A stretch of 34,768 nt of DNA from Actinomycetota bacterium (GTDB lineage Bacteria; Actinomycetota; AC-67). Positions 1-7,389 of this stretch are shown one piece after another. A program made the position numbers and the translations under genes. A model generated the notes under the pieces. It did not search any database, was not told the DNA's origin, and saw only the letters and a list, made by a program, of their open reading frames with translations. Each line of letters opens with the position of its first letter. Within the stretch, counting starts at the first letter, position 1. The stretch is from the NCBI GenBank assembly GCA_040905475.1, contig JBBDRM010000073.1:761-35528 (forward strand), given 5' to 3'.

Positions 1-24
1 CCCGATCCCCCGCGGCACCGGGCG

Positions 25-43
25 CGGGCGGGGCATCCGCCCG
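25..43 (-). terminator. GC-rich hairpin downstream of the secreted protein gene
   Basis: A 7-bp perfect stem (25-31 paired with 37-43) with a 5-nt loop lies 25 nt past the stop codon of the minus-strand gene that ends at 68. No T tract follows, so it is at best a weak or factor-assisted terminator. Function is inferred from position only. Confidence 0.3.
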
Positions 44-67
44 GCCCCCGCCACTGGCTTTCTCTGC

Positions 68-568
68 TTAGGTCGATGTCTCGAAGACGAACGTCGCCAC
101 GCTCGCTCCGCCGGGCGGGCAATTCAGGAGCAGACGGGTCAGGATCGTCCCGACGCCGTTCTCACCGCCCCTCACGAAGAATGGTGTGGCGATCGGGAAC
201 GTCGAGATCGGCGCGCGCCAGGTCTCGCTCGTCACGGTCGTGACGCCGTTCCTCAGATTCGCCAGCGTGAGACTGACCTTGATCTTGAGGTCCGTCACGA
301 CGAGTCCGTCACACAGCCCCAACGTGGCCGAATGGCCGGAGCCGGTGATGATCCCGTCGAACGGGCCGTTGAGGAAGTCAAGGCACGGACCCGTCCCGCC
401 GACGGTCCAATCCCAACCACCGCCCGGACCCTCGGTGATCACGACGTTTCCGTTCATGACGCAGCGGACCCGAGGTCCGGCTGATGCCGGGGCGGCCACC
501 ATGGCGACCAACGCCATCGTGAGAACGATCAGCGCGACCGCCCGCCCGATCCCTTTCGACCTTGCCAT
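68..568 (-). CDS. Secreted protein of unknown function, 166 aa
   Basis: I do not recognise the family. Residues 1-30 form a typical Sec signal peptide: basic start (MARSKGIGR), a hydrophobic core, and a probable cleavage site after APASA. The mature part of about 136 residues is rich in Gly, Thr and Val. It has four cysteines (about 36, 60, 84 and 149), enough for two disulfide bonds outside the membrane. Alternating polar and hydrophobic residues suggest a beta-sandwich-like fold, but that is only an impression. The ATG at 568 is preceded by a very good ribosome binding site (GGAGGTGA) at normal spacing, which supports both the start and real expression. It is a single-gene unit downstream of, and in the same direction as, the sulfurtransferase gene. 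A 15-base C run lies between the two genes. Confidence 0.75.
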   Translation of the reverse strand: MARSKGIGRAVALIVLTMALVAMVAAPASAGPRVRCVMNGNVVITEGPGGGWDWTVGGTGPCLDFLNGPFDGIITGSGHSATLGLCDGLVVTDLKIKVSLTLANLRNGVTTVTSETWRAPISTFPIATPFFVRGGENGVGTILTRLLLNCPPGGASVATFVFETST

Positions 569-753
569 AACGTGTCACCTCCGTCGCTTGGGCGACTTCG
601 GGCTCGACCGGCCAGCGAGCCGACCACCCCCTCCGAACCTGGAAAGGGCCGGATCGAACCACCTAACTCGCTTATTACCCCTTATTCGACGGATCCCCTG
701 CGTAAGCAGACGAAGGAGACGAACCGGTCAAAAGGGGGGAGTGAGAAAAGGGG

Positions 754-768
754 CCCCCCCCCCCCCCC
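754..768. repeat. Poly-C homopolymer, 15 nt
   Basis: An uninterrupted run of 15 C (plus strand), directly preceded by GGGG (750-753) and an AAAAGGGGGG run at 731-739. It lies in the 227-bp gap (569-795) between the secreted protein gene and the sulfurtransferase gene. On the minus strand, from which both neighbours are transcribed, it is poly-G. No gene is seen in the gap. Tracts of this length are prone to slippage and to miscounting in sequencing. Confidence 0.9.
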
Positions 769-795
769 GGCCCTGATCGTTGCTATCGCTTGGGC

Positions 796-1644
796 TTACC
801 GCTCGATCGGAACCCCGACCAGCGATCCCCATTCGGTCCACGAACCGTCGTAGTTGCGAACGTTGGAGTAGCCGAGCAGCTCGTGCAGAACGAACCACGT
901 GTGGGCGCTGCGCTCGCCGATGCGGCAGTAGGCGACGATGTTGCGGTCGGGAGTGATCCCTTCCCCTTCGTAGAGCTCCTTGAGCTTCTCCGTCGAGAGG
1001 AAGGCGCCCGACTCGGGATCGACCGACTTCGACCAGGGGATGTTCGCGGCCCCGGGGATGTGTCCCGGCTTCTGCGCCTGTTCCTGCGGCAGATGCGGCG
1101 GTGCGAGCAGCTCGCCGCGGAACTCCTCGGGGGAGCGGACGTCGACGAGCCCGTAGGACTTGTTGCCGACCACCTCGTCGCGTACCCAGTCACGGAACGC
1201 GCGGATGTCGTCGTTCGCGCCCATGACGTTGTAGCCCGACCCGGCCACGACCTTGGGTGGATCCTGCGTCAGCTCACGGCCCTCGAGCTCCCACTTCTTG
1301 CGGCCGCCGTTCATGAGCTTCACGTTGTCGTGACCGTAGTAGCGGAAGTACCAGTACGCGTAGGCCGCGAACCAGTTGTTGTTGCCGCCGTAGAGGACGA
1401 CGGTGGTATCCGGCGTGACGCCGGCCTTGTCCATGAGCTTCGAGAAATCGTCCGGCCCGACGAAGTCACGCCTGAGCGCATCTTGCAGATCCTCGCGCCA
1501 GTTCAGCCCGACGGCATTCCGGATATGACCGCGCTCGTACGCGGCCGTGTCCTCGTCGACCTCCACGATCCGGATATCGGGGTTGTCGAGGTTCTCAGCG
1601 ACCCAGTCGGTGTCGACGAGAACGTCCTTCGCGTAGCCTCCCAT
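796..1644 (-). CDS. sseA: Thiosulfate sulfurtransferase (two-domain rhodanese)
   Basis: Transfers sulfane sulfur from thiosulfate to a thiophilic acceptor such as cyanide, in the cytoplasm. The 282-residue protein has two tandem rhodanese domains: an inactive N-terminal one (about 1-130) and a catalytic one (about 150-282) with the loop CRIGERS at Cys240. CRxGxR[ST] is the signature of thiosulfate sulfurtransferases, while mercaptopyruvate sulfurtransferases carry CGxGxx. I chose the ATG at 1644 because GGGGAGGAGG sits just upstream and the protein then begins MGGYAKDVLVDTDWV, as usual for the family. An in-frame ATG at 1686 would add 14 poorly conserved residues. It is divergent from the methyltransferase at 1759, and an inverted repeat lies in the shared 114-bp control region. 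The symbol is by family; actinobacterial paralogues are also called cysA2 or sseB. Confidence 0.9.
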   Translation of the reverse strand: MGGYAKDVLVDTDWVAENLDNPDIRIVEVDEDTAAYERGHIRNAVGLNWREDLQDALRRDFVGPDDFSKLMDKAGVTPDTTVVLYGGNNNWFAAYAYWYFRYYGHDNVKLMNGGRKKWELEGRELTQDPPKVVAGSGYNVMGANDDIRAFRDWVRDEVVGNKSYGLVDVRSPEEFRGELLAPPHLPQEQAQKPGHIPGAANIPWSKSVDPESGAFLSTEKLKELYEGEGITPDRNIVAYCRIGERSAHTWFVLHELLGYSNVRNYDGSWTEWGSLVGVPIER

Positions 1645-1697
1645 GTGGCCTCCTCCCCGGTTCGGCCTGCTAAACCCTGTTGGCACGGTGAAAACTC

Positions 1698-1748
1698 ATA
1701 TTGACCCCATCTGCCTGCGTATTGCAACTCAGATAGGGCGCACAATAT
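1698..1748. promoter_or_regulatory. Imperfect inverted repeat between divergent promoters
   Basis: Outer arms ATATTG (1698-1703) and CAATAT (1743-1748) are perfectly complementary. Inner arms CCCCATCTG (1705-1713) and CAGATAGGG (1730-1738) match at 8 of 9 positions around a 16-nt centre. The element lies between the divergent sulfurtransferase and methyltransferase genes. CAATAT ends 10 nt before the GTG at 1759 and could be that gene's -10 box. A shared operator for a dimeric regulator is an inference. Confidence 0.4.
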
Positions 1749-1758
1749 CGTCCGTCCC

Positions 1759-2769
1759 GTGCCTTTCGCCGCGGCGACTCCAGATAACCCCGACAGCGTT
1801 CTCGAACTGTTCCTCTCGTTCTGGATCTCGCGCACGGTCATGGCCGCCGTCGAGATGGAGGTCTTCGACCTCCTCTGCGGTGACGGACTTCCCGAAGCCG
1901 ATGCGGCGGCCGAGCTCGGGCTCGCTTCGAGGCCCGCCCGTGGCCTGTTCGACACGTGCGTCTCGGTCGGGTTGCTCGAACGATCCGACGGACGCCTGCG
2001 GACGACGGCCTCGGCGGAGCGCTACCTAACGTCCGGCTCCGAGTACTCGCTCCGGAACTACGCGCTGGACGAGCGCTGGTGCTGGGGCGGCTGGGGCCGG
2101 CTCGTTGAAGCGCTTCGGAGCGATGCGCCGACGCTCGAGCAGGATGAGGACGGCTACCACACGTTCCCGGCCGACTTCTTCCTCGACTTCCTCCACGGAC
2201 ATTCCCTCGCGATGGGCGACCGGCTGGCGGCCGCGGTTCCGCTCGGCGACGTCGGCAAGATCATGGACGTCGGCGGCGGTTCCGGCGCCGTTTCGATCGC
2301 GCTCTCGCGATCCAATCCGGCGCTGCACGCGGTCGTGATCGACCAGGCGCCGGTACTGGAGAAGACCCATCAGCACGTCGCGGAGGCCGGTCTCGCCGCC
2401 CGGATCGACACGCACGCCGCGAACGTGTTCGCCGATCCGCTGCCGGAGGGCTGCGACGCCGCGGTCATCGCGAATTTCCTCCACGACTTCTCCCCCGAGC
2501 GCGCCGCGACGATCCTCGGCCGCGTGGCAGACGCGCTCCCGTCCGGCGGACGTTTGATCGTGATGGAGATCGCGCCGGAGGACGACCGCTCGGGGCCGCC
2601 TCTGCCTGCGGTCTTCACCGTAACGATGATCGTCAACACAGAAGGCGGGATCGCGTACACCCGCGCCGAGCTCCGCGAGATGATCGAACGCGCCGGATTC
2701 GCGTTCGAGCGGGAGCACCGGCTGGGCGATCGCTACGTCACGACCGCGATCGAAGCGCGCAAGAGATGA
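1759..2769 (+). CDS. SAM-dependent O-methyltransferase (Methyltransf_2 type)
   Basis: A 336-residue protein with the two-part layout of dimeric small-molecule O-methyltransferases. The N-terminal helical and winged-helix dimerisation region (about 10-110) includes a segment (AAAELGLASRPARGLFDTC) typical of the family. The C-terminal Rossmann domain carries the SAM-binding glycine motif DVGGGSG near residue 173, an acidic residue after the second strand (VVIDQAP), and a post-motif block NFLHDFSPERAATIL with the His-Asp pair expected near the catalytic base. Homologues methylate hydroxyls on aromatic or polyketide-like compounds and carotenoids; the substrate here is unknown. The start is GTG at 1759 with no clear ribosome binding site, so a short leader or leaderless mRNA is possible. 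It stands alone, divergent from the sulfurtransferase and convergent with the iron-sulfur assembly gene. Confidence 0.85.
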   Translation: MPFAAATPDNPDSVLELFLSFWISRTVMAAVEMEVFDLLCGDGLPEADAAAELGLASRPARGLFDTCVSVGLLERSDGRLRTTASAERYLTSGSEYSLRNYALDERWCWGGWGRLVEALRSDAPTLEQDEDGYHTFPADFFLDFLHGHSLAMGDRLAAAVPLGDVGKIMDVGGGSGAVSIALSRSNPALHAVVIDQAPVLEKTHQHVAEAGLAARIDTHAANVFADPLPEGCDAAVIANFLHDFSPERAATILGRVADALPSGGRLIVMEIAPEDDRSGPPLPAVFTVTMIVNTEGGIAYTRAELREMIERAGFAFEREHRLGDRYVTTAIEARKR

Positions 2770-2859
2770 CCGCACGAGCTCTGCCCGCGAAGCGCATCGA
2801 GGCCAACAGCCTTACGCATCGCGTCGTCGACCAGAGCAAAGGGTCGTCTCGCGCGAGGG

Positions 2860-3228
2860 CTAGAGGTAGCCGAGCGCGGCCTTGGCTTCGTCGCTCATCT
2901 TCTCGGGTCCCCACGGCGGCTTGAATACCATGGTGAACTCCGAGCCTTCCAGGCCCGGCAGGAGCGACACGACCTGCTGCATCTGCGCTTCGATCAGCGG
3001 TCCGACGGGGCAGCCCATCGAGGTGAGGGTGTAGGTGACCTTCGCGACCCCGTCCTCGACCTCGATGTCGTACACGAGGCCGAGATCGACGATCGAGATG
3101 CCGATCTCGGGGTCGACGACGACGCGGATCGCTTCGCGCACCTGATCCGCCGTCGGCGGACCCTCACCGGCATCACCGTTCGTTGAGCCCGCTTCGGGCT
3201 TCGCTGCTTCTCCCGTGATCTCTTCCAT
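2860..3228 (-). CDS. sufT: MIP18/SufT-type iron-sulfur cluster assembly factor (DUF59)
   Basis: A 122-residue protein. After a low-complexity acidic tail (1-25), residues 26-122 form a DUF59/MIP18 domain: DQVREAIRVVVDPEIGISIVDLGLVYDI, then the SMGCPVGP block with the conserved cysteine (Cys73), then the FKPPWGPEKMS motif typical of SufT and PaaD-like proteins. Members help mature iron-sulfur proteins. In actinobacteria the gene usually sits in the suf operon, but here it stands alone, so the symbol is by family. In-frame ATGs exist at 3270, 3237 and 3228. I prefer 3228 because TAGAAT (3241 to 3236, minus strand) ends exactly 7 nt before it, as at other leaderless genes in the window, and because the longest form would overlap the B12 operon promoter. 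LipA, encoded in this window, is a possible client. Confidence 0.85.
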   Translation of the reverse strand: MEEITGEAAKPEAGSTNGDAGEGPPTADQVREAIRVVVDPEIGISIVDLGLVYDIEVEDGVAKVTYTLTSMGCPVGPLIEAQMQQVVSLLPGLEGSEFTMVFKPPWGPEKMSDEAKAALGYL

Positions 3229-3235
3229 CGCCGCC

Positions 3236-3241
3236 ATTCTA
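3236..3241 (-). promoter_or_regulatory. -10 box of sufT, leaderless arrangement
   Basis: TAGAAT on the minus strand, ending 7 nt before the ATG at 3228. That predicts a transcript starting at or one base before the start codon, and no ribosome binding site is visible. I see no good -35 at 17 or 18 bp. Confidence 0.45.
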
Positions 3242-3248
3242 GCGGCGT

Positions 3249-3278
3249 TCGACACCCTCGACGCGGCCAATCTATACT
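3249..3278 (+). promoter_or_regulatory. Housekeeping promoter of the cobalamin operon
   Basis: TCGACA (3249-3254, five of six consensus bases), an 18-bp spacer, and TATACT (3273-3278, five of six). The predicted transcription start near 3285 falls where the riboswitch begins, so the leader up to the first gene is about 218 nt. Confidence 0.65.
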
Positions 3279-3281
3279 CGC

Positions 3282-3420
3282 CTCGCTCGGGCGATGGAGC
3301 CCGGGTGCTACGGATACAGCGAAGTCCGGTTAGATCCCGGCGCTGTCCCGCAACTGTGACGCCTCGCTCCTACCTGCGGTGGGGGCCAGGACGAGCCAGG
3401 ACGCCTGCTCCGTGGCCACG
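3282..3420 (+). promoter_or_regulatory. Cobalamin (adenosylcobalamin) riboswitch
   Basis: Recognised from its conserved core: GTCCGG at 3324-3329, GCGCTGTCCCGCAACTGTGA at 3340-3359, and the B12-box-like AGCCAGGACGCCTGC at 3394-3408. The core and the B12 box are the most diagnostic parts of the class. Boundaries are approximate, set by the predicted transcription start and the end of the closing stem. It controls the btuF-btuC-btuD-cobO-cobU-cobT-cobS operon that follows, which fits the known role of shutting off corrinoid transport and B12 synthesis genes when cobalamin is plentiful. Confidence 0.93.
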
Positions 3421-3428
3421 AACGTCTG

Positions 3429-3502
3429 TCCTCGGAGGAAGGGCGGTTTGTGCGGTCGGCCTCTCACAGGCTCATCGCATCCTCCGGAGGAAAGGAGGAG
3501 CG
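3429..3502 (+). promoter_or_regulatory. Probable riboswitch expression platform over the btuF ribosome binding site
   Basis: CCTCC at 3481-3485 can pair with the Shine-Dalgarno GGAGG at 3494-3498 across an 8-nt loop, hiding the ribosome binding site of the GTG at 3503. The same CCTCC could instead pair with an upstream GGAGG at 3434-3438. This is the layout of a translational on/off switch with alternative pairing. I see no T tract after a hairpin here, so transcription termination seems less likely. Inferred from sequence pairing only. Confidence 0.5.
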
Positions 3503-4417
3503 GTGAGGAGATACCTGTCCATCATCTTGGTCGCGTTCGTCGCGGCCGCGTGCGGTGACGCGAGACCGGCGGGCACGCCGGCCGCGGTCGTCGGCTCGTT
3601 CCCGGCGACCGTCCAAGCGTCGGCCGGTCCCGTCACGATCCCGGCGCGCCCGGCGCGCATCGTTTCGCTGTCCCCCACCTCGACCGAGATCCTGTTCGCG
3701 ATCGGCGCCGGTTCGCAGATGATCGCCGTCGACGACCAGTCGAACCATCCGGCGAGCGCACCGAGGACGACCCTGTCGGGATTCGAGCCGAACATCGAGG
3801 CGATCGCCTCGTACCAACCCGACCTCGTCGTGTTCTCCAACAAAGCGATCGCGGGGAAGCTGACGGCACTCTCGATCCCCGGCCTGTACCACGACGCGGC
3901 GGCCACGCTCGACGACACCTACCGACAGATCAACGAGTTGGGAACCGCGACGGGACACGTCGGCGACGCCGCGAAGCTCGTCTCGAGCATGCGCAAGGAG
4001 ATCGGCGAGATTGCCGCGGCCGTGAAAGCACACGAGGGAGAGCCCGCCTACTACCACGAGCTCGACAGCACCTACTTCTCGGTGACGTCGAAGACCTTCA
4101 TCGGACGCGTGTACGCGCTGCTAGGGCTGCGTAACATCGCCGACGCGGCCGACTCGCAGGGCACCGGCTACCCGCAGCTGTCCGCGGAGTACATCATCCA
4201 GGCGAACCCGGCCTTGATCTTCCTCGCCGACACCAAGTGCTGCGGGCAGAGTGCCGAGACGGTCGCGAAGCGCGCCGGCTGGAACCAGATCGACGCCGTC
4301 AAGGGCGGACACGTCATCGCCCTGGACGACGACATCGCGTCGCGGTGGGGCCCGCGGATCGTGGACTTCCTCCGCACCGTGTCCGACGCCTTGAACGCGT
4401 TGCCTGCGGCGGCCTGA
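3503..4417 (+). CDS. btuF: Cobalamin ABC transporter substrate-binding lipoprotein
   Basis: Captures cobalamin or other corrinoids outside the membrane and delivers them to BtuC. The 304-residue protein has a lipoprotein signal (VRRYLSIILVAFVAAAC) with probable lipidated Cys17. The periplasmic-binding fold of the BtuF/FecB class follows: RIVSLSPTSTEILFAIG opens lobe one, and the C-terminal block ends GWNQIDAVKGGHVIALDDD, then SRWGPRIVDFL, as in actinobacterial BtuF proteins. The start is GTG at 3503 with the strong site AAAGGAGGAG just upstream. The open frame extends back to 3215, but that part lies over the riboswitch and promoter and is not coding. The stop overlaps the btuC start (ATGA). 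The vicinal Cys pair in DTKCCGQS is notable in an exported protein. Riboswitch control and the neighbours make a corrinoid ligand far more likely than a siderophore. Confidence 0.93.
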   Translation: MRRYLSIILVAFVAAACGDARPAGTPAAVVGSFPATVQASAGPVTIPARPARIVSLSPTSTEILFAIGAGSQMIAVDDQSNHPASAPRTTLSGFEPNIEAIASYQPDLVVFSNKAIAGKLTALSIPGLYHDAAATLDDTYRQINELGTATGHVGDAAKLVSSMRKEIGEIAAAVKAHEGEPAYYHELDSTYFSVTSKTFIGRVYALLGLRNIADAADSQGTGYPQLSAEYIIQANPALIFLADTKCCGQSAETVAKRAGWNQIDAVKGGHVIALDDDIASRWGPRIVDFLRTVSDALNALPAAA

Positions 4418-5487
4418 TGGCCGTCGCGTCGGTCCGCGAGCATCTCGGTGCGGACCGGGTTCGTCCGGCGCGGCTGCGGATCGGGTGGGTGGCCGGCGGC
4501 ATCGCCTTCCTGTTCGCAGCCGTCGCCCTCGGGGTGTTCATCGGCCCCGTCGGCATCAGTCCGGTGCAGGCGCTCCGGCGCCTGGCCGGGCTGCTGCCGT
4601 TCATCGAAGACACGTCGAACCTGTCGGCCCAACACGAGGCGATCCTCGTGCAGCTGCGTCTGCCGCGGGTCGTGCTGGCGGCCATGGTCGGGGGAACGCT
4701 CGCGATCTCGGGCGCCGCGTACCAGGGCGCGTTCCGCAACCCGCTGGCGGATCCGTATCTGCTCGGGGCGGCGGCGGGAGCCGGCCTCGGCGCCACGATC
4801 GTTATCGCCTACACATCGGCGGGGTTCGGCTCGGACCTGATGCCGATCGCCGCGTTCGTCGGCGCACTCGCCGCGGTCGCGCTCGCCTACGCCGTCGGGC
4901 GAGCCGGAGGGATGGGGCGGACGGTGACCTCGCTGGTGCTCGCCGGCATCGCGATCACCTCCTTCCTGACGGCGATCCAGACCTACGTGCAGCAGCGCGA
5001 GTCGCAGACCCTGCGCGAGGTCTACGGCTGGATCCTCGGACGACTGACGACGGCAGGATGGAGCGACGTGGTGCTCGCGCTCCCCTACATGACGGTCGGG
5101 ATCGCGGTGATCCTTTCGCATCGACGGCTCCTCGACGTGCTGTCGGTCGGAGACGAGGAGGCGACGAGCGTCGGCGTGCGAGCCGCACGCGTCCGGCTCA
5201 TCGTCGTGATCGCCGCGTCGCTCGCGACGGCCGCGGCGGTCGCGGTCAGCGGGCTGATCGGTTTCGTCGGCCTGATCGTGCCGCACGTCGTCCGGCTCGT
5301 GGCCGGGTCGAGCTACCGTGTGGTCCTGCCACTATCGCTCGCGTTCGGCGGAGCGTTCCTGATCCTGTGCGACCTGCTCGGCCGCACGATGATCTCGCCG
5401 GCGGAGCTTCCGATCGGGGTCGTGACCGCGTTCTTCGGTGCCCCGTTCTTCGCGCTGATCCTGCACACGAGCCGCAAGACGCTATGA
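4417..5487 (+). CDS. btuC: Cobalamin ABC transporter permease (FecCD family)
   Basis: Inner-membrane channel subunit of the corrinoid importer; it works as a homodimer with two BtuD subunits. The 356-residue protein has about ten hydrophobic helices, as usual for FecCD permeases. The signature LPRVVLAAMVGGTLAISGAAYQ lies near residue 83, followed by NPLADPYLLGAAAGAGLGA. The cytoplasmic coupling region includes the GxxxxxLGR block of EVYGWILGRLTTAGW, and the late helices carry GLIGFVGLIVPHVVRLV, also highly conserved. The start ATG at 4417 overlaps the btuF stop in ATGA, so translation is coupled. The stop overlaps the btuD start the same way. Confidence 0.95.
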   Translation: MAVASVREHLGADRVRPARLRIGWVAGGIAFLFAAVALGVFIGPVGISPVQALRRLAGLLPFIEDTSNLSAQHEAILVQLRLPRVVLAAMVGGTLAISGAAYQGAFRNPLADPYLLGAAAGAGLGATIVIAYTSAGFGSDLMPIAAFVGALAAVALAYAVGRAGGMGRTVTSLVLAGIAITSFLTAIQTYVQQRESQTLREVYGWILGRLTTAGWSDVVLALPYMTVGIAVILSHRRLLDVLSVGDEEATSVGVRAARVRLIVVIAASLATAAAVAVSGLIGFVGLIVPHVVRLVAGSSYRVVLPLSLAFGGAFLILCDLLGRTMISPAELPIGVVTAFFGAPFFALILHTSRKTL

Positions 5488-6284
5488 CCGCGATCGAGGT
5501 TCGCGGGCTGTCCGTCACCCTCGGCGGCCGTAGCATCCTCCGCGACGTCTCTCTCGCGGTGGCCCCCGGCGAGTGGGTGGGCGTGATCGGGCCGAATGGA
5601 GCCGGCAAGACCACCCTGCTTCGCGCGATCGCGGCGCTGGTCCCGCGTTCGGGTGCGGTGACGTTCGACGGCCGGGACGCCGGCGCGCTCCGGCCGCGCG
5701 ACCGCGCCCGATGCGTCGCGATCGTGGCGCAGCGGCCGCTCCTCCCCGACGCGATGAACGTCGCCGAGTACGTGCTCCTCGGCCGCTCGCCCTACGTGTC
5801 GTACTTCGGCACCGAGACGCGCACCGACGTCGCGGCCGTCGCGTCTGCTCTGGAGCGGCTCGGGATCGAGCGGTTCGCCGACCGGCCACTGGGGACGCTG
5901 AGCGGAGGCGAGCAGCAGCGAGCCGTGCTCGCGCGGGCGATCGCGCAGAACGCTCCGACGTTACTGCTCGACGAGGGAACCAGCGCGCTCGACGTCGGCG
6001 CGCAGCAGCAGGTCCTCGAGCTCGTCTCGGAGCTCCGGACGAGCGAGCAGCTGACGGTCCTGAGCGCGATGCACGACCTGACGCTCGCCGGACAGTTCAC
6101 CGACCGCGTCGCGCTGCTGTCCGCCGGCGAGATCGTCGCGACCGGATCTCCCGAGGAGGTGATCCGCGAAGACCTCATCCGCGAGCACTACGGCGCGGAG
6201 GTCCGCGTCACCCACGGGCCGGACGGCATCGTGGTGTCGCCGGTCCGCTCCCGGCGCACGACATCCCAGGAGGTGCGGACGTGA
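5484..6284 (+). CDS. btuD: Cobalamin ABC transporter ATP-binding protein
   Basis: ATPase that drives corrinoid import. In 266 residues it shows all ABC motifs: Walker A GPNGAGKT (36-43), a Q-loop near AIVAQRPLLPDAMNV (79-93), signature LSGGEQQ (139-145), Walker B LLLDE (160-164) with the catalytic glutamate, a D-loop SALD, and the switch histidine in AMHDLTLAGQF. It belongs to the FecE/BtuD subgroup. The ATG at 5484 overlaps the btuC stop, and the last bases overlap the cobO start (GTGA). The ribosome binding site for cobO (AGGAGGTG) is inside the end of this gene. Confidence 0.95.
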   Translation: MTAIEVRGLSVTLGGRSILRDVSLAVAPGEWVGVIGPNGAGKTTLLRAIAALVPRSGAVTFDGRDAGALRPRDRARCVAIVAQRPLLPDAMNVAEYVLLGRSPYVSYFGTETRTDVAAVASALERLGIERFADRPLGTLSGGEQQRAVLARAIAQNAPTLLLDEGTSALDVGAQQQVLELVSELRTSEQLTVLSAMHDLTLAGQFTDRVALLSAGEIVATGSPEEVIREDLIREHYGAEVRVTHGPDGIVVSPVRSRRTTSQEVRT

Positions 6285-6841
6285 GCGAGCCACCGCGCAA
6301 CGCGCCGCCGCGCGCTCAGAAGAAGGCATCCTCGCTGGTGCTCGTCAACACCGGCGATGGGAAGGGGAAGTCGACGGCAGCGTTCGGGATGGCCATGCGC
6401 GCGGCGGGACGCGGCTGGCCGGTCTGCGTGATCCAGTTCCTCAAGTCGGATCGATGGAAGACCGGCGAGGAGCAAGCCGCGCGAACGCTCGGTATCGATT
6501 GGTGGACCCTCGGCGACGGGTTCACCTGGGACTCGGAGGACATGGAACGAAGCGAGGCCGTGGCGCGCGCCGCATGGGCTGCGGCCGTGGAGAAGATCGC
6601 CGGCGGCGATTACCGGCTCGTCGTCCTCGACGAGGTGACGTACCCGGTGATATGGGGCTGGATCGACGAGGCCGACCTCGTCGCCGCGATCCGCGCGCGC
6701 CCGCCGCACGTGAGCGTCATCGTGACCGGGCGGGGCGCGACGCCGGCGATCGTAGAGCTCGCCGACACCGTCACCGAGATGGTCAAGCGGAAGCACGCGT
6801 TCGACGCGGGGATCACCGCGCTCGCGGGGATCGAGTACTGA
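6281..6841 (+). CDS. cobO: Corrinoid (cob(I)alamin) adenosyltransferase
   Basis: Attaches the 5'-deoxyadenosyl group of ATP to cobalt in reduced corrinoids, turning imported corrinoid into the coenzyme form. It is of the CobA/CobO/BtuR type, 186 residues, with a modified P-loop GDGKGKST (25-32) that binds ATP in the reversed orientation typical of the family. It also has conserved blocks CVIQFLKS, LVVLDEVTYPVIWGW, and the C-terminal VTEMVKRKHAFDAGITALAGIEY. The start is GTG at 6281, overlapping the btuD stop, with AGGAGGTG 6 nt upstream. The stop TGA shares a base with the cobU ATG at 6841. Confidence 0.95.
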   Translation: MSEPPRNAPPRAQKKASSLVLVNTGDGKGKSTAAFGMAMRAAGRGWPVCVIQFLKSDRWKTGEEQAARTLGIDWWTLGDGFTWDSEDMERSEAVARAAWAAAVEKIAGGDYRLVVLDEVTYPVIWGWIDEADLVAAIRARPPHVSVIVTGRGATPAIVELADTVTEMVKRKHAFDAGITALAGIEY

Positions 6842-7389
6842 TGGGTCTCACGCTGCTCATCGGCGGCGCCCGCAGCGGCAAGTCCGTTCTCGCGGTGCGC
6901 GCGGCGGAGGCGCACGACGGGCCGGTGACGTTCGTCGCGACCGCAGAACCGCGCGACGACGAGATGGCCGCGCGGATCGCTCAGCACCGCAGCACCCGCC
7001 CGGCCGACTGGGACACGGTGGAGGAGCCGATCGACCTCACCGGCGCGATCGCCGGCGCGCCGGTGCATGCCTGCGTGATCGTCGACTGCCTGACGCTCTG
7101 GGTCGCCAACCTTCTCGAGCGCGGCTCCGGTCGGGAAGACGTGGAAGCTCGTGCGATGGAAGCGTCCGAGTCGGCGGCCGGCCGGGTGGCTCCGGTGCTC
7201 GTGGTCACGAACGAGGTTGGCTCCGGCATCGTCCCTATGCATCCCGAGACGCGGTCGTACCGCGACTTGATGGGAGGCGTGAACGCGATCTTCGCTCGCC
7301 ACGCCGAGCACGTCCTGCTGGTGGTGGCCGGACGTGCCCTCGCTCTCCCGCCGATCGAGGAGGTGCTGTCCGATGTCTTCGGTCGATGA
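6841..7389 (+). CDS. cobU: Adenosylcobinamide kinase / adenosylcobinamide-phosphate guanylyltransferase
   Basis: Bifunctional enzyme of the nucleotide-loop pathway. It phosphorylates adenosylcobinamide and then transfers GMP to give adenosylcobinamide-GDP. In 182 residues it has the P-loop GGARSGKS (8-15) and the block IAQHRSTRPADWDTVEEP containing His49, the position of the guanylylated histidine in characterised CobU. VDCLTLWVANLL and VTNEVGSGIVPMHPETR, also strongly conserved, follow. The 1-nt overlap with cobO and the junction with cobT place it inside the B12 operon. Its presence shows that the cell can use incomplete corrinoids (cobinamide) and not only whole B12. Confidence 0.95.
   Translation: MGLTLLIGGARSGKSVLAVRAAEAHDGPVTFVATAEPRDDEMAARIAQHRSTRPADWDTVEEPIDLTGAIAGAPVHACVIVDCLTLWVANLLERGSGREDVEARAMEASESAAGRVAPVLVVTNEVGSGIVPMHPETRSYRDLMGGVNAIFARHAEHVLLVVAGRALALPPIEEVLSDVFGR

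Noticed and set aside
186-776. 196-residue plus-strand open frame at the left end
   Set aside because: Antisense to the secreted protein gene, Arg/Pro-rich, crosses the poly-C tract and has no ribosome binding site.
1701-1739. TTGACC at 1701 with TAGGGC at 1734 as a promoter
   Set aside because: The spacer is 27 bp, too long for a sigma70-type promoter.
3215-3502. Long N-terminal extension of btuF in an open frame
   Set aside because: It lies over the promoter, the cobalamin riboswitch and the leader. A lipoprotein signal begins exactly at the GTG at 3503 after a strong ribosome binding site.
4485-5483. Long Arg-rich open frame joined to btuD
   Set aside because: It is the second frame of btuC. 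BtuD begins at the ATG at 5484, as in all homologues.
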